The notes under the pieces were generated by a model that searched no databases, was not told the DNA's origin, and was given only the letters and a program-made list of their open reading frames with translations. A program made the position numbers and the translations under genes. Positions 31,489 to 40,277 of a stretch of 64,000 nucleotides of DNA are shown here, one piece after another. This DNA comes from Pseudalkalibacillus sp052246725 (GTDB lineage: Bacteria > Bacillota > Bacilli > Bacillales > Fictibacillaceae), in NCBI GenBank assembly GCA_052246725.1, contig JBQQCL010000008.1. One strand, 5' to 3'. Every line of letters starts with the position of its first letter. Position 1 is the stretch's first letter.

Positions 31489-32310
31489 ATGAAAACGATG
31501 AAATGGCTTTTAAAATCACTATACAGAGAATTCTTAGATCGGAAAATGTACGACCTTGCAGCGCAAATGTCGTATTATTTTTTATTGTCCCTCTTTCCAT
31601 TTCTCATTGTCGTCATCACTTTAGTCGGACACCTGCCGCTTGATACTGGTTCCGTACTGGATATTGTAGAGCCCTATGCCCCTGAGAAGACGATTCATTT
31701 TCTAAGGCATACACTGGATGGGATTTTCGCCAATCAGGAACAGAACTTGCTTACCATAGGATTCCTCTCATCGATTTGGTTGTCATCCATAGCGATCCAA
31801 TCTTTTTCTCGGATTTTGAACGAAAGTTATCCACAAAGGACCAAACGCTCTTTCGTTATACAGTTGTTGGAAGGATTATTACTGACGATCGCTTTTATCA
31901 GTGTGGTCGTCATCTCTGTCCTCGTTCCTGTAGCTGAACGTCTCGTACTAAGTTATATCGATGAAGACGCCTGGTTGTTTTCATTCATCATCAGTTTTTG
32001 GAACCCATTGAAATGGATTGTCGGGAGCTTTGTTTTATTTGGTTTCTTTTATGTTCTTTATCACTTTGTTCCAAAAGCAAGACTGAAGTTTATCGAAGTA
32101 TTGCCCGGAGCCATTTTCTCGACCATCATCTGGCAGCTCATTTCGTTGGGCTTTTCGGTATATGTCCGATATAGTCAATATTCGATCATTTACGGAAACG
32201 TGAAAACCATCATCATCCTCATGATTTGGCTTTATTTGACCGCCTTGACTTTGATCATAGGTGGGACCATCAATGCCCTCCTGTTTAAAAGAAAGTACAA
32301 ATATGATTGA
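31489..32310 (+). CDS. YihY/BrkB family inner-membrane protein
   Basis: 273 residues, six TM helices. Family marks: AAQMSYYFLLSLFPFLIVVI near the start, QNLLTIGFLSSIWLSSIAIQ, VPKARLKFIEVLPGAIFSTI and SVYVRYSQYSIIYGNVKTII with the later W-L-Y-L-T-A. The family was once called ribonuclease BN by mistake; the function is not settled. The ATG at 31489 has a weak GAGGG site; upstream in-frame codons antisense to the DinB gene are not credible. Confidence 0.85.
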   Translation: MKTMKWLLKSLYREFLDRKMYDLAAQMSYYFLLSLFPFLIVVITLVGHLPLDTGSVLDIVEPYAPEKTIHFLRHTLDGIFANQEQNLLTIGFLSSIWLSSIAIQSFSRILNESYPQRTKRSFVIQLLEGLLLTIAFISVVVISVLVPVAERLVLSYIDEDAWLFSFIISFWNPLKWIVGSFVLFGFFYVLYHFVPKARLKFIEVLPGAIFSTIIWQLISLGFSVYVRYSQYSIIYGNVKTIIILMIWLYLTALTLIIGGTINALLFKRKYKYD

Positions 32311-32366
32311 AATAATTTGTTGATTTTTGTATGGTAAAAATATGGAAATTTTTTAGGGGGGATTGG

Positions 32367-32696
32367 GTGATTCGTAAAATCACTTTTTTGATTGTTTTCG
32401 TGTTCTGTCTTTTCGGTCTCTTCCACTATGTGGACGAAATCTTTCTGTCATCCGATACGGAGATCCCTGAACGGATCACGTTTCATTACGATACATATGT
32501 AAGTACAGACTTTTTCATCCAAACGGAAGCTTCACGCCCTAAGCCCAAATTCTTGCCTACTGGGTTTACAGTGGAAGGCGATGAATATGGGAGTTTGGAT
32601 GGGGGGCGCGTTTACCAGAATCCAACGACAGATGAAATATTCATAGAGTATGAAGAATCTGAAACGCCACGCTATGTACTGTATGAAAAGAAATGA
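32367..32696 (+). CDS. Membrane-anchored small protein (109 aa), unknown
   Basis: GTG at 32367 has AGGGGGG six bases upstream and is preferred over an ATG at 32331 that has no site. The product has an N-terminal TM (ITFLIVFVFCLFGLFHYV) and an extracytoplasmic domain that begins EIFLSSDTEIPERITFHYDT and ends in SDEY-type acidic strands. I do not recognise it. It is 56 bases after the YihY-family gene and ends at a clear terminator, so the two may be one unit. Confidence 0.6.
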   Translation: MIRKITFLIVFVFCLFGLFHYVDEIFLSSDTEIPERITFHYDTYVSTDFFIQTEASRPKPKFLPTGFTVEGDEYGSLDGGRVYQNPTTDEIFIEYEESETPRYVLYEKK

Positions 32697-32724
32697 GGAC
32701 TGTCCGTTGATGGCAGTCCTTTTA
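32696..32724 (+). terminator. Terminator after the small membrane protein gene
   Basis: Stem AGGACTG / CAGTCCT followed by TTTT, overlapping the end of the gene. Confidence 0.75.
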
Positions 32725-32819
32725 CCGTTTTGTAATAATTAATGTAGTAGCAACAATTCATGTTCTGACACCCTTGCGCTGTTTTTCTACTTTATTTGAA
32801 ATTTGGCCACTAGATCTAA

Positions 32820-33482
32820 TCACCACATGGATGCTTTTTTCATAGGAATGAACAGCCATGTGAAGATTTGCCGTACAAAAATATAGATGAAAACAGAGAC
32901 AGGAATGATATACATGTCTGCAATTGTAATGACGTCTGATTTAGACAAGTAAAATTGTTCAAAGTTGCGGTTGATGGTATAGGTTAAAATGGCCCCGTAA
33001 ATTATGGCTGGAACGACAAAAATCAGCCATGGGTTATACAACAACCTTAACTTGTATTCCGATAAGGTCAGTTCATAAAAGAATTCAATCATGCCGCAGA
33101 TAAATCCAGTCAGCATCAACATGGTGACGAAACTGCCCAATTCAAAATAAACCCCATTGTCATACTCCGGAAAGAAAAATTCCATGACGGTGTATCCGAT
33201 GAAGACCAAAGAACCCGTCAACAGAAAAGCACTCCAAATCCATCGCACGAATTTAAGATATGGGAAAAGAGCCTTTTGCATTTCTTTATGTAGTTGTTCT
33301 TTATCGCCGAAAGATTTGATCGCGTGGGTTACAGCTTCTTGCTCCCCCCACCCTTCGCTCATCAGTTCTACTATATGCGCTTCAAGATGCTCGATGAGTT
33401 CTTGTCTGAAATCTTCTTTTTCAATCGCGGTGATCGGCAACCTGTCAACGATTCCACCGACATATGCATCGATTCGGTTCAT
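32820..33482 (-). CDS. Membrane protein with N-terminal permease-prefix/HAAS-like domain
   Basis: 221 residues from MNRIDAYVGGIVDRLP. The N-terminal 80 residues form a helical domain (ITAIEKEDFRQELIEHLEAH, EGWGEQEAVTHAIKSFGD) found in front of permeases and membrane proteins paired with PadR regulators. Four hydrophobic segments follow. ATG at 33482 has GGAGGG and overlaps the PadR stop (ATGA), so the two are translationally coupled. Such membrane partners may act as anti-regulators, but this is inference. Confidence 0.8.
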   Translation of the reverse strand: MNRIDAYVGGIVDRLPITAIEKEDFRQELIEHLEAHIVELMSEGWGEQEAVTHAIKSFGDKEQLHKEMQKALFPYLKFVRWIWSAFLLTGSLVFIGYTVMEFFFPEYDNGVYFELGSFVTMLMLTGFICGMIEFFYELTLSEYKLRLLYNPWLIFVVPAIIYGAILTYTINRNFEQFYLSKSDVITIADMYIIPVSVFIYIFVRQIFTWLFIPMKKASMW

Positions 33483-33805
33483 GAGTATCCCTCCGAACAT
33501 TTCTGGATTAAAAAGTTGATTTTCTTCCAATTACTCAACTTCTTTTCCAATTCTTTGCGTCCTTCATCAGTCAGGGTGTAATATTTTCGGCGATTTCCTT
33601 CATGCTTCTGGCTCCAATACGAGTGGATGAACCCTTTTATCTCTAAACGTTTCAAGGCTGGATATAAGGTCCCTTCGTTCATGTTGTAGGTTTCACCGCT
33701 TTTCAACCGCAGTTCTTTTGTCATTTCATACCCGTAGCAATCCTTGTTTACCAGTAACGATAGTAACAGGATATCGATACTTCCCTTCATCAATTCCTTA
33801 TCCAT
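33479..33805 (-). CDS. PadR family transcriptional regulator
   Basis: 108 residues with a winged helix-turn-helix: GSIDILLLSLLVNKDCYGYE, NMNEGTLYPALKRLEIKGFI and the wing NRRKYYTLTDEGRKEL. It probably represses its own operon: the promoter just upstream has a dyad exactly inside the spacer. The partner gene encodes an adjacent membrane protein. Confidence 0.92.
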   Translation of the reverse strand: MDKELMKGSIDILLLSLLVNKDCYGYEMTKELRLKSGETYNMNEGTLYPALKRLEIKGFIHSYWSQKHEGNRRKYYTLTDEGRKELEKKLSNWKKINFLIQKCSEGYS

Positions 33806-33833
33806 TGGTAAACCTCCAAAATTTACTAATTAC

Positions 33834-33862
33834 ATCATATAACGATATGCATCGTATAACAA
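33834..33862 (-). promoter_or_regulatory. PadR promoter with dyad in the spacer
   Basis: Minus strand: TTGTTA (33862-33857), a 17-base spacer TACGATGCATATCGTTA and TATGAT (33839-33834). The spacer contains the inverted repeat CGAT...ATCG, centred on ATGCAT, suitable for a self-repressing dimer. Confidence 0.6.
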
Positions 33863-33959
33863 GGTATTAATTGCATATTTTTTCCTGGATATTGATTCAA
33901 GGAACCAGGGTGTCATCTGACACATTCCTTTCTTGCCTTGTTTTTCATATTGATATTAT

Positions 33960-34385
33960 TCACCTTCTGTTATGTTCCATCTCCTCCAGTGCAAGATATG
34001 CCTCTCCTTTTACTGCACTATTCTCATGTTCTGTGTACGTTTTGATCGTCGGCAGGTATTTTTGATCATGCGTCATACCTAAAATATTGATTGCTGAGAT
34101 CAAGCAAGGTAAAGGTAACTGAGGTAAATGTTGTTCTAGAGAATCCCAATTCATCCTCTCAACATTTTGATAGGTTACGGCATTTGCCAAAGCATCGAAC
34201 ATTTCCTCTTTGACCTCAAGGTTTTGCTCCTCAAGCGCATAGTTCAATAAAACCTCGATCAGCTCCTCGAAGTTTTCTATGCTTTTGTTATATGACTCGA
34301 AAACGTCAGACAGGTGGGATATCGTTTCAATCTTTTCTTGTTCGTCTTTTCCTTTTAAAATCTGTTCAATTTCTCTTACATCCAT
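33960..34385 (-). CDS. Putative immunity protein, HEAT-like helical repeats
   Basis: 141 residues, all-helical and acidic: DVREIEQILKGKDEQEKIET, FEELIEVLLNYALEEQNLEV, a SAINILGMTHDQ segment and YTEHENSAVKGEAYLALEEM. The repeat pattern is HEAT-like. It follows the toxin gene by 23 bp on the same strand with its own AAAGGA site (ATG at 34385), the standard position of an immunity gene in polymorphic toxin loci. An Imm30-like assignment is possible but not shown. Neutralisation of the adjacent toxin is inference from position. Confidence 0.6.
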   Translation of the reverse strand: MDVREIEQILKGKDEQEKIETISHLSDVFESYNKSIENFEELIEVLLNYALEEQNLEVKEEMFDALANAVTYQNVERMNWDSLEQHLPQLPLPCLISAINILGMTHDQKYLPTIKTYTEHENSAVKGEAYLALEEMEHNRR

Positions 34386-34408
34386 TGTGAACATCCTTTA
34401 CAATTTTT

Positions 34409-36382
34409 TCAGTCTGTGAATGGAATATGCGAATCATTAGCTATACTTTCGCTATAATGTGGACTATTTGGATTAAAGACATTCTTTTTATGAAAATTAC
34501 CATGTGAATCCATCGTCCATTTACCTGATGGTGCCTTCACTTCTATCCGATAAATCCAGTTATCTTTAGCATTTGATCCAACCGGTGCTGACGGATCAGG
34601 TCCATGGGCTCTGACATTCCAAACATTACCGCTCTGATCGGTCCATCTATACTTTTCGCCTTCTGCAGCACCACCCGGAACTTCTTTCCATGGCAGCTGT
34701 TTAGCGTCATCAGGTAATCTTGCACGAAAATCTTCTATATTTTTTACGTTAGTGAAATCCCCTACTGTCGGTTTAGGAACTACCGGCTTTTCCGGAGGAT
34801 CAGGATCCTTTCCTTTTTTACCAATTAGATCATCCCAATATTTTTTCAACTTTGAAGCAATGGGATCTCCAAGCTTTTTCAAAGCATTTGCAAAAGGTAT
34901 TCGGCTTAATATAGCAGCCACCCCAACCGCCAGTGCAGTTTCAGGTGTAAGCAACTTCTTCGGGTTCCGGATGATATCCGCTATACCGTGGCCACCAGCA
35001 GCCACACCGATCCCTGTCGTAACCGCACCAACCGATGCCCAAAAACCTAATAGCGGGAAGGTCAAAGCGAATGCTCCTCCTATGATGATCGCTTTCTCCA
35101 AGCCGGATAAACGATCCCACCAATTTTGCAGCTGGTCGAATAGACAAGCGATACAGGCTTGGGGTGTATAGTAAGAATCAATCCATTCCTTTAAAAATAG
35201 TGCTGCAAAAAGTGTCACTGCAATCACGGCCAAAGCCTTATAATATTGCTGGATGTTCTTTTGTATTCTAGGTACCAGACTTTCTGCTTCAGAATTTCCA
35301 TACAGTAACGTAAAACCAAGTTCTCTACGCTCTCGATAAAACATTAGAAAATAACCAAAACGTTTACGATCAGTTGAAATAGAAATTACCAGGTTCCACA
35401 TTTCAGAAAAGGGATTGATCACATGTTCTCCATTCAACATGGGAAGTTTTCCACTGACACGATTCAGAGACTTATAATCTAAAAAGATGGAGATCACAAG
35501 TATGATCAAGAACAATGGTTTGGCCGCATATCCGCTACCTAATAAATCATGGATTACAGTAAGCCATTCAGGAGCGGTATAGAACGAATTCCAGATTGCA
35601 TGATCAAAGATTGCCCAAACCAAAAGGATTGCCGGAAAAATATAAGTGAACTGCTTGAATCGCTCCCTGTATCTTATGGCTAATCCGATACCCAGTGCAA
35701 CCATTGCAGTCAGCACGGAATGTCCAGCTGCCATTTTGTCAGGCAGGAACCCCTCCTCAAAATACCCAGGGAAAAGGGTAAAAAACTCCCAATGAAGGAC
35801 TTTTCCCTGTAACAAGGTCACTCCATAATGATCACCGGTAACAAATCTGCGAAATGTTTCCTCCAAAAATTGAAAACCTGCACCGGTCGCAGCTCCTATA
35901 AGCGCAAAATCACTTAAACTTAATGATGACGCGCGTCGGGAGAAATAGAGATATGCACCTAACGGGATGAGCTTTACGATCTCTTCTACAATAGGCGTCA
36001 AGATCGCCATACTCCAAACATCAGCTTCTCTACCTCCTAACACTGTGGTAAAGGAACTGACGATGATGGTATTGATCGGCGTCATCAACCATGCTCCGGC
36101 TAAAAAGAAGTACGTGTACTTTTTCCATGTGAGAGTTTTACTTCTGCATAATAACCAAAATTGCAATATGACATAAAAGGACCAGAGAAACTGGACGAAC
36201 ATCCTACGAGAGTCTTCCATAAAAATCAGGCTTAAGATGAAAACGCTCAGTGAAAGCCAGGCGAAAATAGCATAGACTCTTAAAATAACAGGATGTTGCT
36301 TAATTAATTCTTCCCAGAATCGATGGATGGTTTCCAGTTTACTTCTAATCTTCACTCTTAAACTTACAACTTGACTTGCCAT
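34409..36382 (-). CDS. Polymorphic toxin: PrsW-like membrane protease fused to type-30 toxin domain
   Basis: 657 residues from ATG 36382 (GGAG nine bases upstream). Residues about 35-305 are a multi-TM PrsW-like intramembrane protease with the metal motifs EEIVK (133-137), FQFLEE (170-175), His221 (AAGHSVLTAM) and His261 (FDHAIWN). Two further hydrophobic stretches (about 383-400 and 430-467, Gly-rich) and a Lys/Pro linker (521-540) lead to a C-terminal toxin domain (about 555-657): LPWKEVPGGAAEGEKYRWTD, RAHGPDPSAPVGSNA, W-I-Y-R-I and SESIANDSHIPF. These match polymorphic toxin type 30 (Ntox30), a predicted RNase. There is no signal peptide or secretion adaptor that I recognise. Confidence 0.8.
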   Translation of the reverse strand: MASQVVSLRVKIRSKLETIHRFWEELIKQHPVILRVYAIFAWLSLSVFILSLIFMEDSRRMFVQFLWSFYVILQFWLLCRSKTLTWKKYTYFFLAGAWLMTPINTIIVSSFTTVLGGREADVWSMAILTPIVEEIVKLIPLGAYLYFSRRASSLSLSDFALIGAATGAGFQFLEETFRRFVTGDHYGVTLLQGKVLHWEFFTLFPGYFEEGFLPDKMAAGHSVLTAMVALGIGLAIRYRERFKQFTYIFPAILLVWAIFDHAIWNSFYTAPEWLTVIHDLLGSGYAAKPLFLIILVISIFLDYKSLNRVSGKLPMLNGEHVINPFSEMWNLVISISTDRKRFGYFLMFYRERRELGFTLLYGNSEAESLVPRIQKNIQQYYKALAVIAVTLFAALFLKEWIDSYYTPQACIACLFDQLQNWWDRLSGLEKAIIIGGAFALTFPLLGFWASVGAVTTGIGVAAGGHGIADIIRNPKKLLTPETALAVGVAAILSRIPFANALKKLGDPIASKLKKYWDDLIGKKGKDPDPPEKPVVPKPTVGDFTNVKNIEDFRARLPDDAKQLPWKEVPGGAAEGEKYRWTDQSGNVWNVRAHGPDPSAPVGSNAKDNWIYRIEVKAPSGKWTMDSHGNFHKKNVFNPNSPHYSESIANDSHIPFTD

Positions 36383-36820
36383 AGGGTTCAACTCCGATGT
36401 GACTTTTTTTCATCAAGCTGCCATCTAGTTGTTTCAAGAGTGTTCGACCTTCTAAACTGGTATAAGGTAGTCATAATGGATAATTGTGACAATAACCTCA
36501 AGTCTTCATGAAAATTCATTCGATAAATGCGACTAATACATCATGATTAAAGTTACTTCATTGTAAGTATTGTTGGAATTGGTTACAACAGGAATATTTC
36601 AACGGTTAAATTTGCAATAGCAATTATCCTTTGTAAACAGCCTAAACAAAAAATGAAGTTGACCCGTTCATTAGATTCGAGTCAACTCCACCTTTATCCT
36701 TTTCTTTTCATTAAATCAAACTCCGACTTCAGACTGATTAAAGTTCATCCTGACGCTCGTTAAGCATCCTGGCCCTTTACATTATGATTGAAACAGATTA
36801 GTGACGGGAGGATTTTTCCA
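36383..36820. other. 440-bp gap between toxin and MFS genes
   Basis: It must hold the divergent promoters; none is clear. A hairpin AGTTGAC (36657-36663) / GTCAACT (36681-36687) has an ATTTTTTG tail on the minus strand, like a terminator with no gene to serve. Confidence 0.35.
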
Positions 36821-38095
36821 ATGGAACAGACGAACTCATTATCCCTTTTTAAAAATAAAACGTATGTTAAATTGTTTCTTGCTTCATCCATATCGATCTA
36901 CGGTGACTGGTTCGATATTCTCGCTATTTCAGTCCTGGTGGCTTATGGATGGAACACAGATCCTGTATTGATCGGGCTCATCCCAGTATGTTTTGCTTTA
37001 CCAGGGATCCTTTTTGGATCGTTCGCCGGTGTTCTCGCTGACAGGTACAGGAAAGTCAACTTGATGATGGCTTCTGATTTCATCAGTGCGATTCTGACAG
37101 GACTCCTCGTTTTGGCCGATCACATCTATTGGATTCTTCCTCTCTTGTTTTTAAGGTCTACGATGGGTCTGATCAGTTCCCCTGCAGCACAGGCGTTGAC
37201 AAGGCACGTCGTCCATGAGGATCAGCTCTTGAAAGCGACCTCCTACAATCAGATCGTCAATAATTCTGGGAAAATCGTTGGGCCATTGTTAGGGGCTGTT
37301 ATTCTCGCTCTCATATCCCCGAAAATTTGTATCTTGATCAATGCATTCAGCAGCATCATATCTGGACTCATTCTCCTGACCATGCGTAACATCAAAGAAA
37401 ATGATGCGACATCTGAAAATGAAGACGAAGCAAAGCCTAGTTTCAAAGAATCCTGGAAAGAAGGATGGGCGTTTGTATTGAAGCAACGGGTGATTTTCAA
37501 TTCCATTTTATTCTCCTTGATCGGCATGATGGGGATTCAGCTTGTCGACTTTCAATTTCCAGTCCTCCTTCGTTCCGTCAATATGGAAGATCCAGTTGTG
37601 TTCGGTATGCTGATGAGTATGACCGGAATAGGGTCAATCCTTACAATCACCTGGATGAACCGTTTCAAAGATCTCCAGTATGGTTGGGCGATCGGCGGTG
37701 GGATGAGCTTGATCGGTTTCGGGTTTGCGGGTGTAGGTTTCATTGCAGAAGGAATGTCGTTATTCATTCCCGCCCTTTTCGGACTGCTTGTCGGTTTAGG
37801 AAATGGCATTTGGATGGTCGCATTCAACTTTGCTTTACAAAAAGAATCTCCTAAAGAAATGATCGGGCGGGTCTTCGGGATTACGAACTCCTTGTTCAGT
37901 GCGGTTGTGATCATCGCACCGATTACTGGCGGAATTCTCGTTCAAACGCTCGGTCCCTCGGCTGTCATCCAAGCAATCGGATTTGCCGTCGGTGGAACGG
38001 GCATTATCGGGGGAATCCTTGGCAAATGGCTCTGGAAACAAAAATCCAGCTCAACAACGATTCTTGAACCCGTTTCTAAAGAGTCAAGTGTTTAA
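36821..38095 (+). CDS. MFS transporter (drug-efflux-like, 12 TM)
   Basis: 424 residues. The MFS signature loop ADRYRKVNLM follows the second helix, and the start FKNKTYVKLFLASSISIYGDW is typical of the MefA/YkuC-like efflux group. Motif repeats in the second half include LADR-like GRVFGITNSLFSAVVI. ATG at 36821 has GGGAGG nine bases upstream. It is monocistronic with its own terminator. The substrate is unknown. Confidence 0.85.
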   Translation: MEQTNSLSLFKNKTYVKLFLASSISIYGDWFDILAISVLVAYGWNTDPVLIGLIPVCFALPGILFGSFAGVLADRYRKVNLMMASDFISAILTGLLVLADHIYWILPLLFLRSTMGLISSPAAQALTRHVVHEDQLLKATSYNQIVNNSGKIVGPLLGAVILALISPKICILINAFSSIISGLILLTMRNIKENDATSENEDEAKPSFKESWKEGWAFVLKQRVIFNSILFSLIGMMGIQLVDFQFPVLLRSVNMEDPVVFGMLMSMTGIGSILTITWMNRFKDLQYGWAIGGGMSLIGFGFAGVGFIAEGMSLFIPALFGLLVGLGNGIWMVAFNFALQKESPKEMIGRVFGITNSLFSAVVIIAPITGGILVQTLGPSAVIQAIGFAVGGTGIIGGILGKWLWKQKSSSTTILEPVSKESSV

Positions 38096-38119
38096 AAACC
38101 GTTTCAAGGCTGAAGCAAA

Positions 38120-38147
38120 GAACATCCTTACAAGGGGTGTTTTTTGT
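38120..38147 (+). terminator. Terminator after the MFS gene
   Basis: Stem AACATCC / GGGGTGTT type with a TTTTTT tail, 25 bases after the stop. Confidence 0.65.
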
Positions 38148-38152
38148 GGTCT

Positions 38153-38413
38153 TTAAAGAGGCATAACAGGGGAATCAGGCCAAACGGGATCTGCATCTAC
38201 AAGTACTGGACTGTCAGGCCATATCGGATCCTCACCTTCGGGAACAGGTCCATCTGGCCATACCGGATCGGACTCAGCTATTGATGGATACTCTACCCTA
38301 GGAAGATTACCTTTTCCGCCATCATCATAATCTTGTCCTCCAACTACAAGAACACATAGCGCAAATACTACTGTACTTGCTAAACACATTACATTTTGAA
38401 ACCATTTCGTCAT
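38153..38413 (-). CDS. Exported 86-aa precursor with three DPxWPDxPV repeats (candidate signalling pro-peptide)
   Basis: A good GGAGG site lies six bases before the ATG. The N-terminus is a signal-like segment (NVMCLASTVVFALCVLVVGG), then an acidic Gly-rich spacer. Three repeats follow: DPVWPDGPV, DPIWPDSPV and DPVWPDSPV, separated by PEGE and LVDA and ending in MPL. Short repeated units after a secretion signal are the form of peptide pheromone precursors. It is divergent from an HTH-TPR regulator with a 151-bp shared promoter region. I know no described family with this repeat. A cell-surface or structural role is the main alternative. Confidence 0.6.
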   Translation of the reverse strand: MTKWFQNVMCLASTVVFALCVLVVGGQDYDDGGKGNLPRVEYPSIAESDPVWPDGPVPEGEDPIWPDSPVLVDADPVWPDSPVMPL

Positions 38414-38564
38414 AAAAGACCTCCATTAATTGAATATTTTTACATTTTTATCATAATTTTAATATTTTTAATTGTCAATTCTTTTTTGAATAATATATTT
38501 AATTATTTAAAAATTCTTTCAATAAATTTACATTGTGGTAAAATGATAGTGGGAGGCGATATAT
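38414..38564. promoter_or_regulatory. Very AT-rich shared promoter region of the peptide/regulator pair
   Basis: The 151-bp spacer is strikingly AT-rich. A plausible plus-strand promoter is TTTCAA, 16 bases, TAAAAT, ending about 20 bp before the TTG start of the regulator. AT-rich dyads (AAAATATTAAAATTAT region) could bind the HTH-TPR protein. Confidence 0.4.
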
Positions 38565-39896
38565 TTGGAAAGTAGTGTAGGACTTAGGATTAAAAGGTTA
38601 AGAAAAGATTTGGGACTTACCCAGGGAGATTTAGCTGGGGATCAATTGAGCCGCGCCATGTTAAGCCTCATTGAACGAGATCTGACCACCCCCTCCCTCC
38701 GGACGATTGAATACTTATCCCACAAACTAGGTGTTTCCGTTGGTGATTTACTAGGGGAAATCAAAGACACATCCATTACTTCAGCCACCTCAGAAGATAT
38801 CAAGAAATCACTCAATATCTGTACAACCCTTTTTAAAGTTAAAAAATTCAAGGAAGCGGAGAATCGTCTGAAAGAACTGATCAAGATTGAACACGTTTCC
38901 TTTCCAGAAAAATGGCTGGCACACAAACTGCTCGGTCAAATATATGAGAAGCTGGATGAAGATGAAAAGGCCCTGGTTCACTTCACTGAGTCCCTTTACT
39001 ATTTATCTTCTACGGATGCAAATGAGATTGTAGAAGTCTATTATTATAAGACTCTATCGAACCGGAAGCTTGGACATTATAAAGATGGAATTGCAGCTGC
39101 ACTCAATGCTGCTGTACTCATCGAATCTTATCACACCAAAGTAGACAACCTTCTTCAAATCAAACTTCTCTACAACCTCGCACTTTGTTATTGCCGTGTT
39201 GAAGAGTTCCAAAAAGGACTTGATGTCATCAATCGCGCAATCGGAATCATGGAAGCAAACGAAGTTACATATTCAAACGGCCATTTCTATATGCTGAAAG
39301 GGCTCGCAGAATTGTATATGAACAAATTCGCTGAAGGAATCGTATCGACAAGAGGGGCGATTGAATACCTTGATGTCAATACACATCCAGAAAGGTATTT
39401 AGGTTCCAAAATCAATCTAGGGATCATTTTGCGAAAACACAACGATATACAAGACTCATTAAAGGAACTGCACGAGTGTTTGGATGCAGCATTGAAAGCA
39501 GACATTCCGTATATCACCGTCAATAATTACTACGAGCTTGCCCTCTCCTATCTTCATATCGAGGATATCAAGCAGGCCGAGTATTATGCAAAATGCGGAT
39601 TAGCATTAGTCGAACCGAGATCCCACTTACATGGCCAATGCCACTATGTTCTTGCCAAAGTACTGATGAAACGTGGAAACTATAAACAAGCATTGAATGA
39701 AATCAAAAAATCAGAGTCGATTTTCCAATTACAGAAGAATGAATCTTGGTCTGCTCTTGTTCTATCTGAAAAAGCGATTTGTTATGAACATCTGAATGAT
39801 CATAATAACGCATTCCAATCTTTACTGCTAGCAAACCAAATGATGTTGAAAAAAGATATGAGGCTCATAAGCACGGAAATTCCGGTAATGAGTTGA
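38565..39896 (+). CDS. HTH (Xre)-TPR regulator of RRNPP type
   Basis: 443 residues. TTG start with GGGAGG eight bases upstream. Residues 6-61 are an Xre-type HTH (GLRIKRLRKDLGLTQGDLAG, SRAMLSLIERDLTTPSLRTI, GVSVGDLLGE). The remainder is about eight to nine TPR units, for example LLGQIYEKLDEDEKALVHFT, LYNLALCYCRVEEFQKGLDV, YYELALSYLHIEDIKQAEYY and YVLAKVLMKRGNYKQALNEI. Domain order and length match NprR/PlcR-like regulators, whose TPR part binds a re-imported peptide. The divergent gene encodes a repeat-containing exported peptide, its likely ligand. Confidence 0.85.
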   Translation: MESSVGLRIKRLRKDLGLTQGDLAGDQLSRAMLSLIERDLTTPSLRTIEYLSHKLGVSVGDLLGEIKDTSITSATSEDIKKSLNICTTLFKVKKFKEAENRLKELIKIEHVSFPEKWLAHKLLGQIYEKLDEDEKALVHFTESLYYLSSTDANEIVEVYYYKTLSNRKLGHYKDGIAAALNAAVLIESYHTKVDNLLQIKLLYNLALCYCRVEEFQKGLDVINRAIGIMEANEVTYSNGHFYMLKGLAELYMNKFAEGIVSTRGAIEYLDVNTHPERYLGSKINLGIILRKHNDIQDSLKELHECLDAALKADIPYITVNNYYELALSYLHIEDIKQAEYYAKCGLALVEPRSHLHGQCHYVLAKVLMKRGNYKQALNEIKKSESIFQLQKNESWSALVLSEKAICYEHLNDHNNAFQSLLLANQMMLKKDMRLISTEIPVMS

Positions 39897-39925
39897 TTCG
39901 TTCACTTTGAAGGAGGAATCAACCT

Positions 39926-40063
39926 GTGGACAGAGGTAATAAAGTAGTTTATCGGGGCAAGACGTATTTAGTGATATGGAGATATGATTCAGGTTATCTT
40001 GAAATAAAGGGAGACTTCAGAACATACCTTGTTCACGAAAAAGACGTAAAGTATGTGAAGTAG
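39926..40063 (+). CDS. Small protein of 45 aa downstream of the HTH-TPR gene
   Basis: GTG at 39926 with AAGGAGG nine bases upstream. The product starts MDRGNKVVYRGKTYLVIWRY and ends VHEKDVKYVK, a compact beta-rich, basic sequence. It is 29 bases after the regulator and before a terminator, so it is very likely co-transcribed. It has no secretion signal, so it is not a second pheromone. Function unknown. Confidence 0.6.
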   Translation: MDRGNKVVYRGKTYLVIWRYDSGYLEIKGDFRTYLVHEKDVKYVK

Positions 40064-40082
40064 TCAAATAGTGATGAAGTGA

Positions 40083-40118
40083 GAAAAGTGCCCCCATTTA
40101 AGGATTGGCACTTTTTTA
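40083..40118 (+). terminator. Terminator of the HTH-TPR operon
   Basis: Stem AAAAGTGCC / GGCACTTTT followed by TTA, 20 bases after the small gene. Confidence 0.8.
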
Positions 40119-40277
40119 GCGTATCAGCACATAATTTTTCCAAGGGTTATTTTACTCACTTTCTACGGACAACCTGTAAGCCTCCTCACTAGAACAAGGA
40201 TGTCAACATAAGAATGAAATCATTTTCGTCTCTGCGATAAGAATTCATAGAAAGCTTCCTAATGCTTGCTTCGACGT

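Noticed and set aside
36655..36689. Terminator of a plus-strand gene upstream of the MFS transporter
   Set aside because: The T-rich tail is on the minus strand and no gene reads toward it from the right; kept only as an unexplained hairpin.
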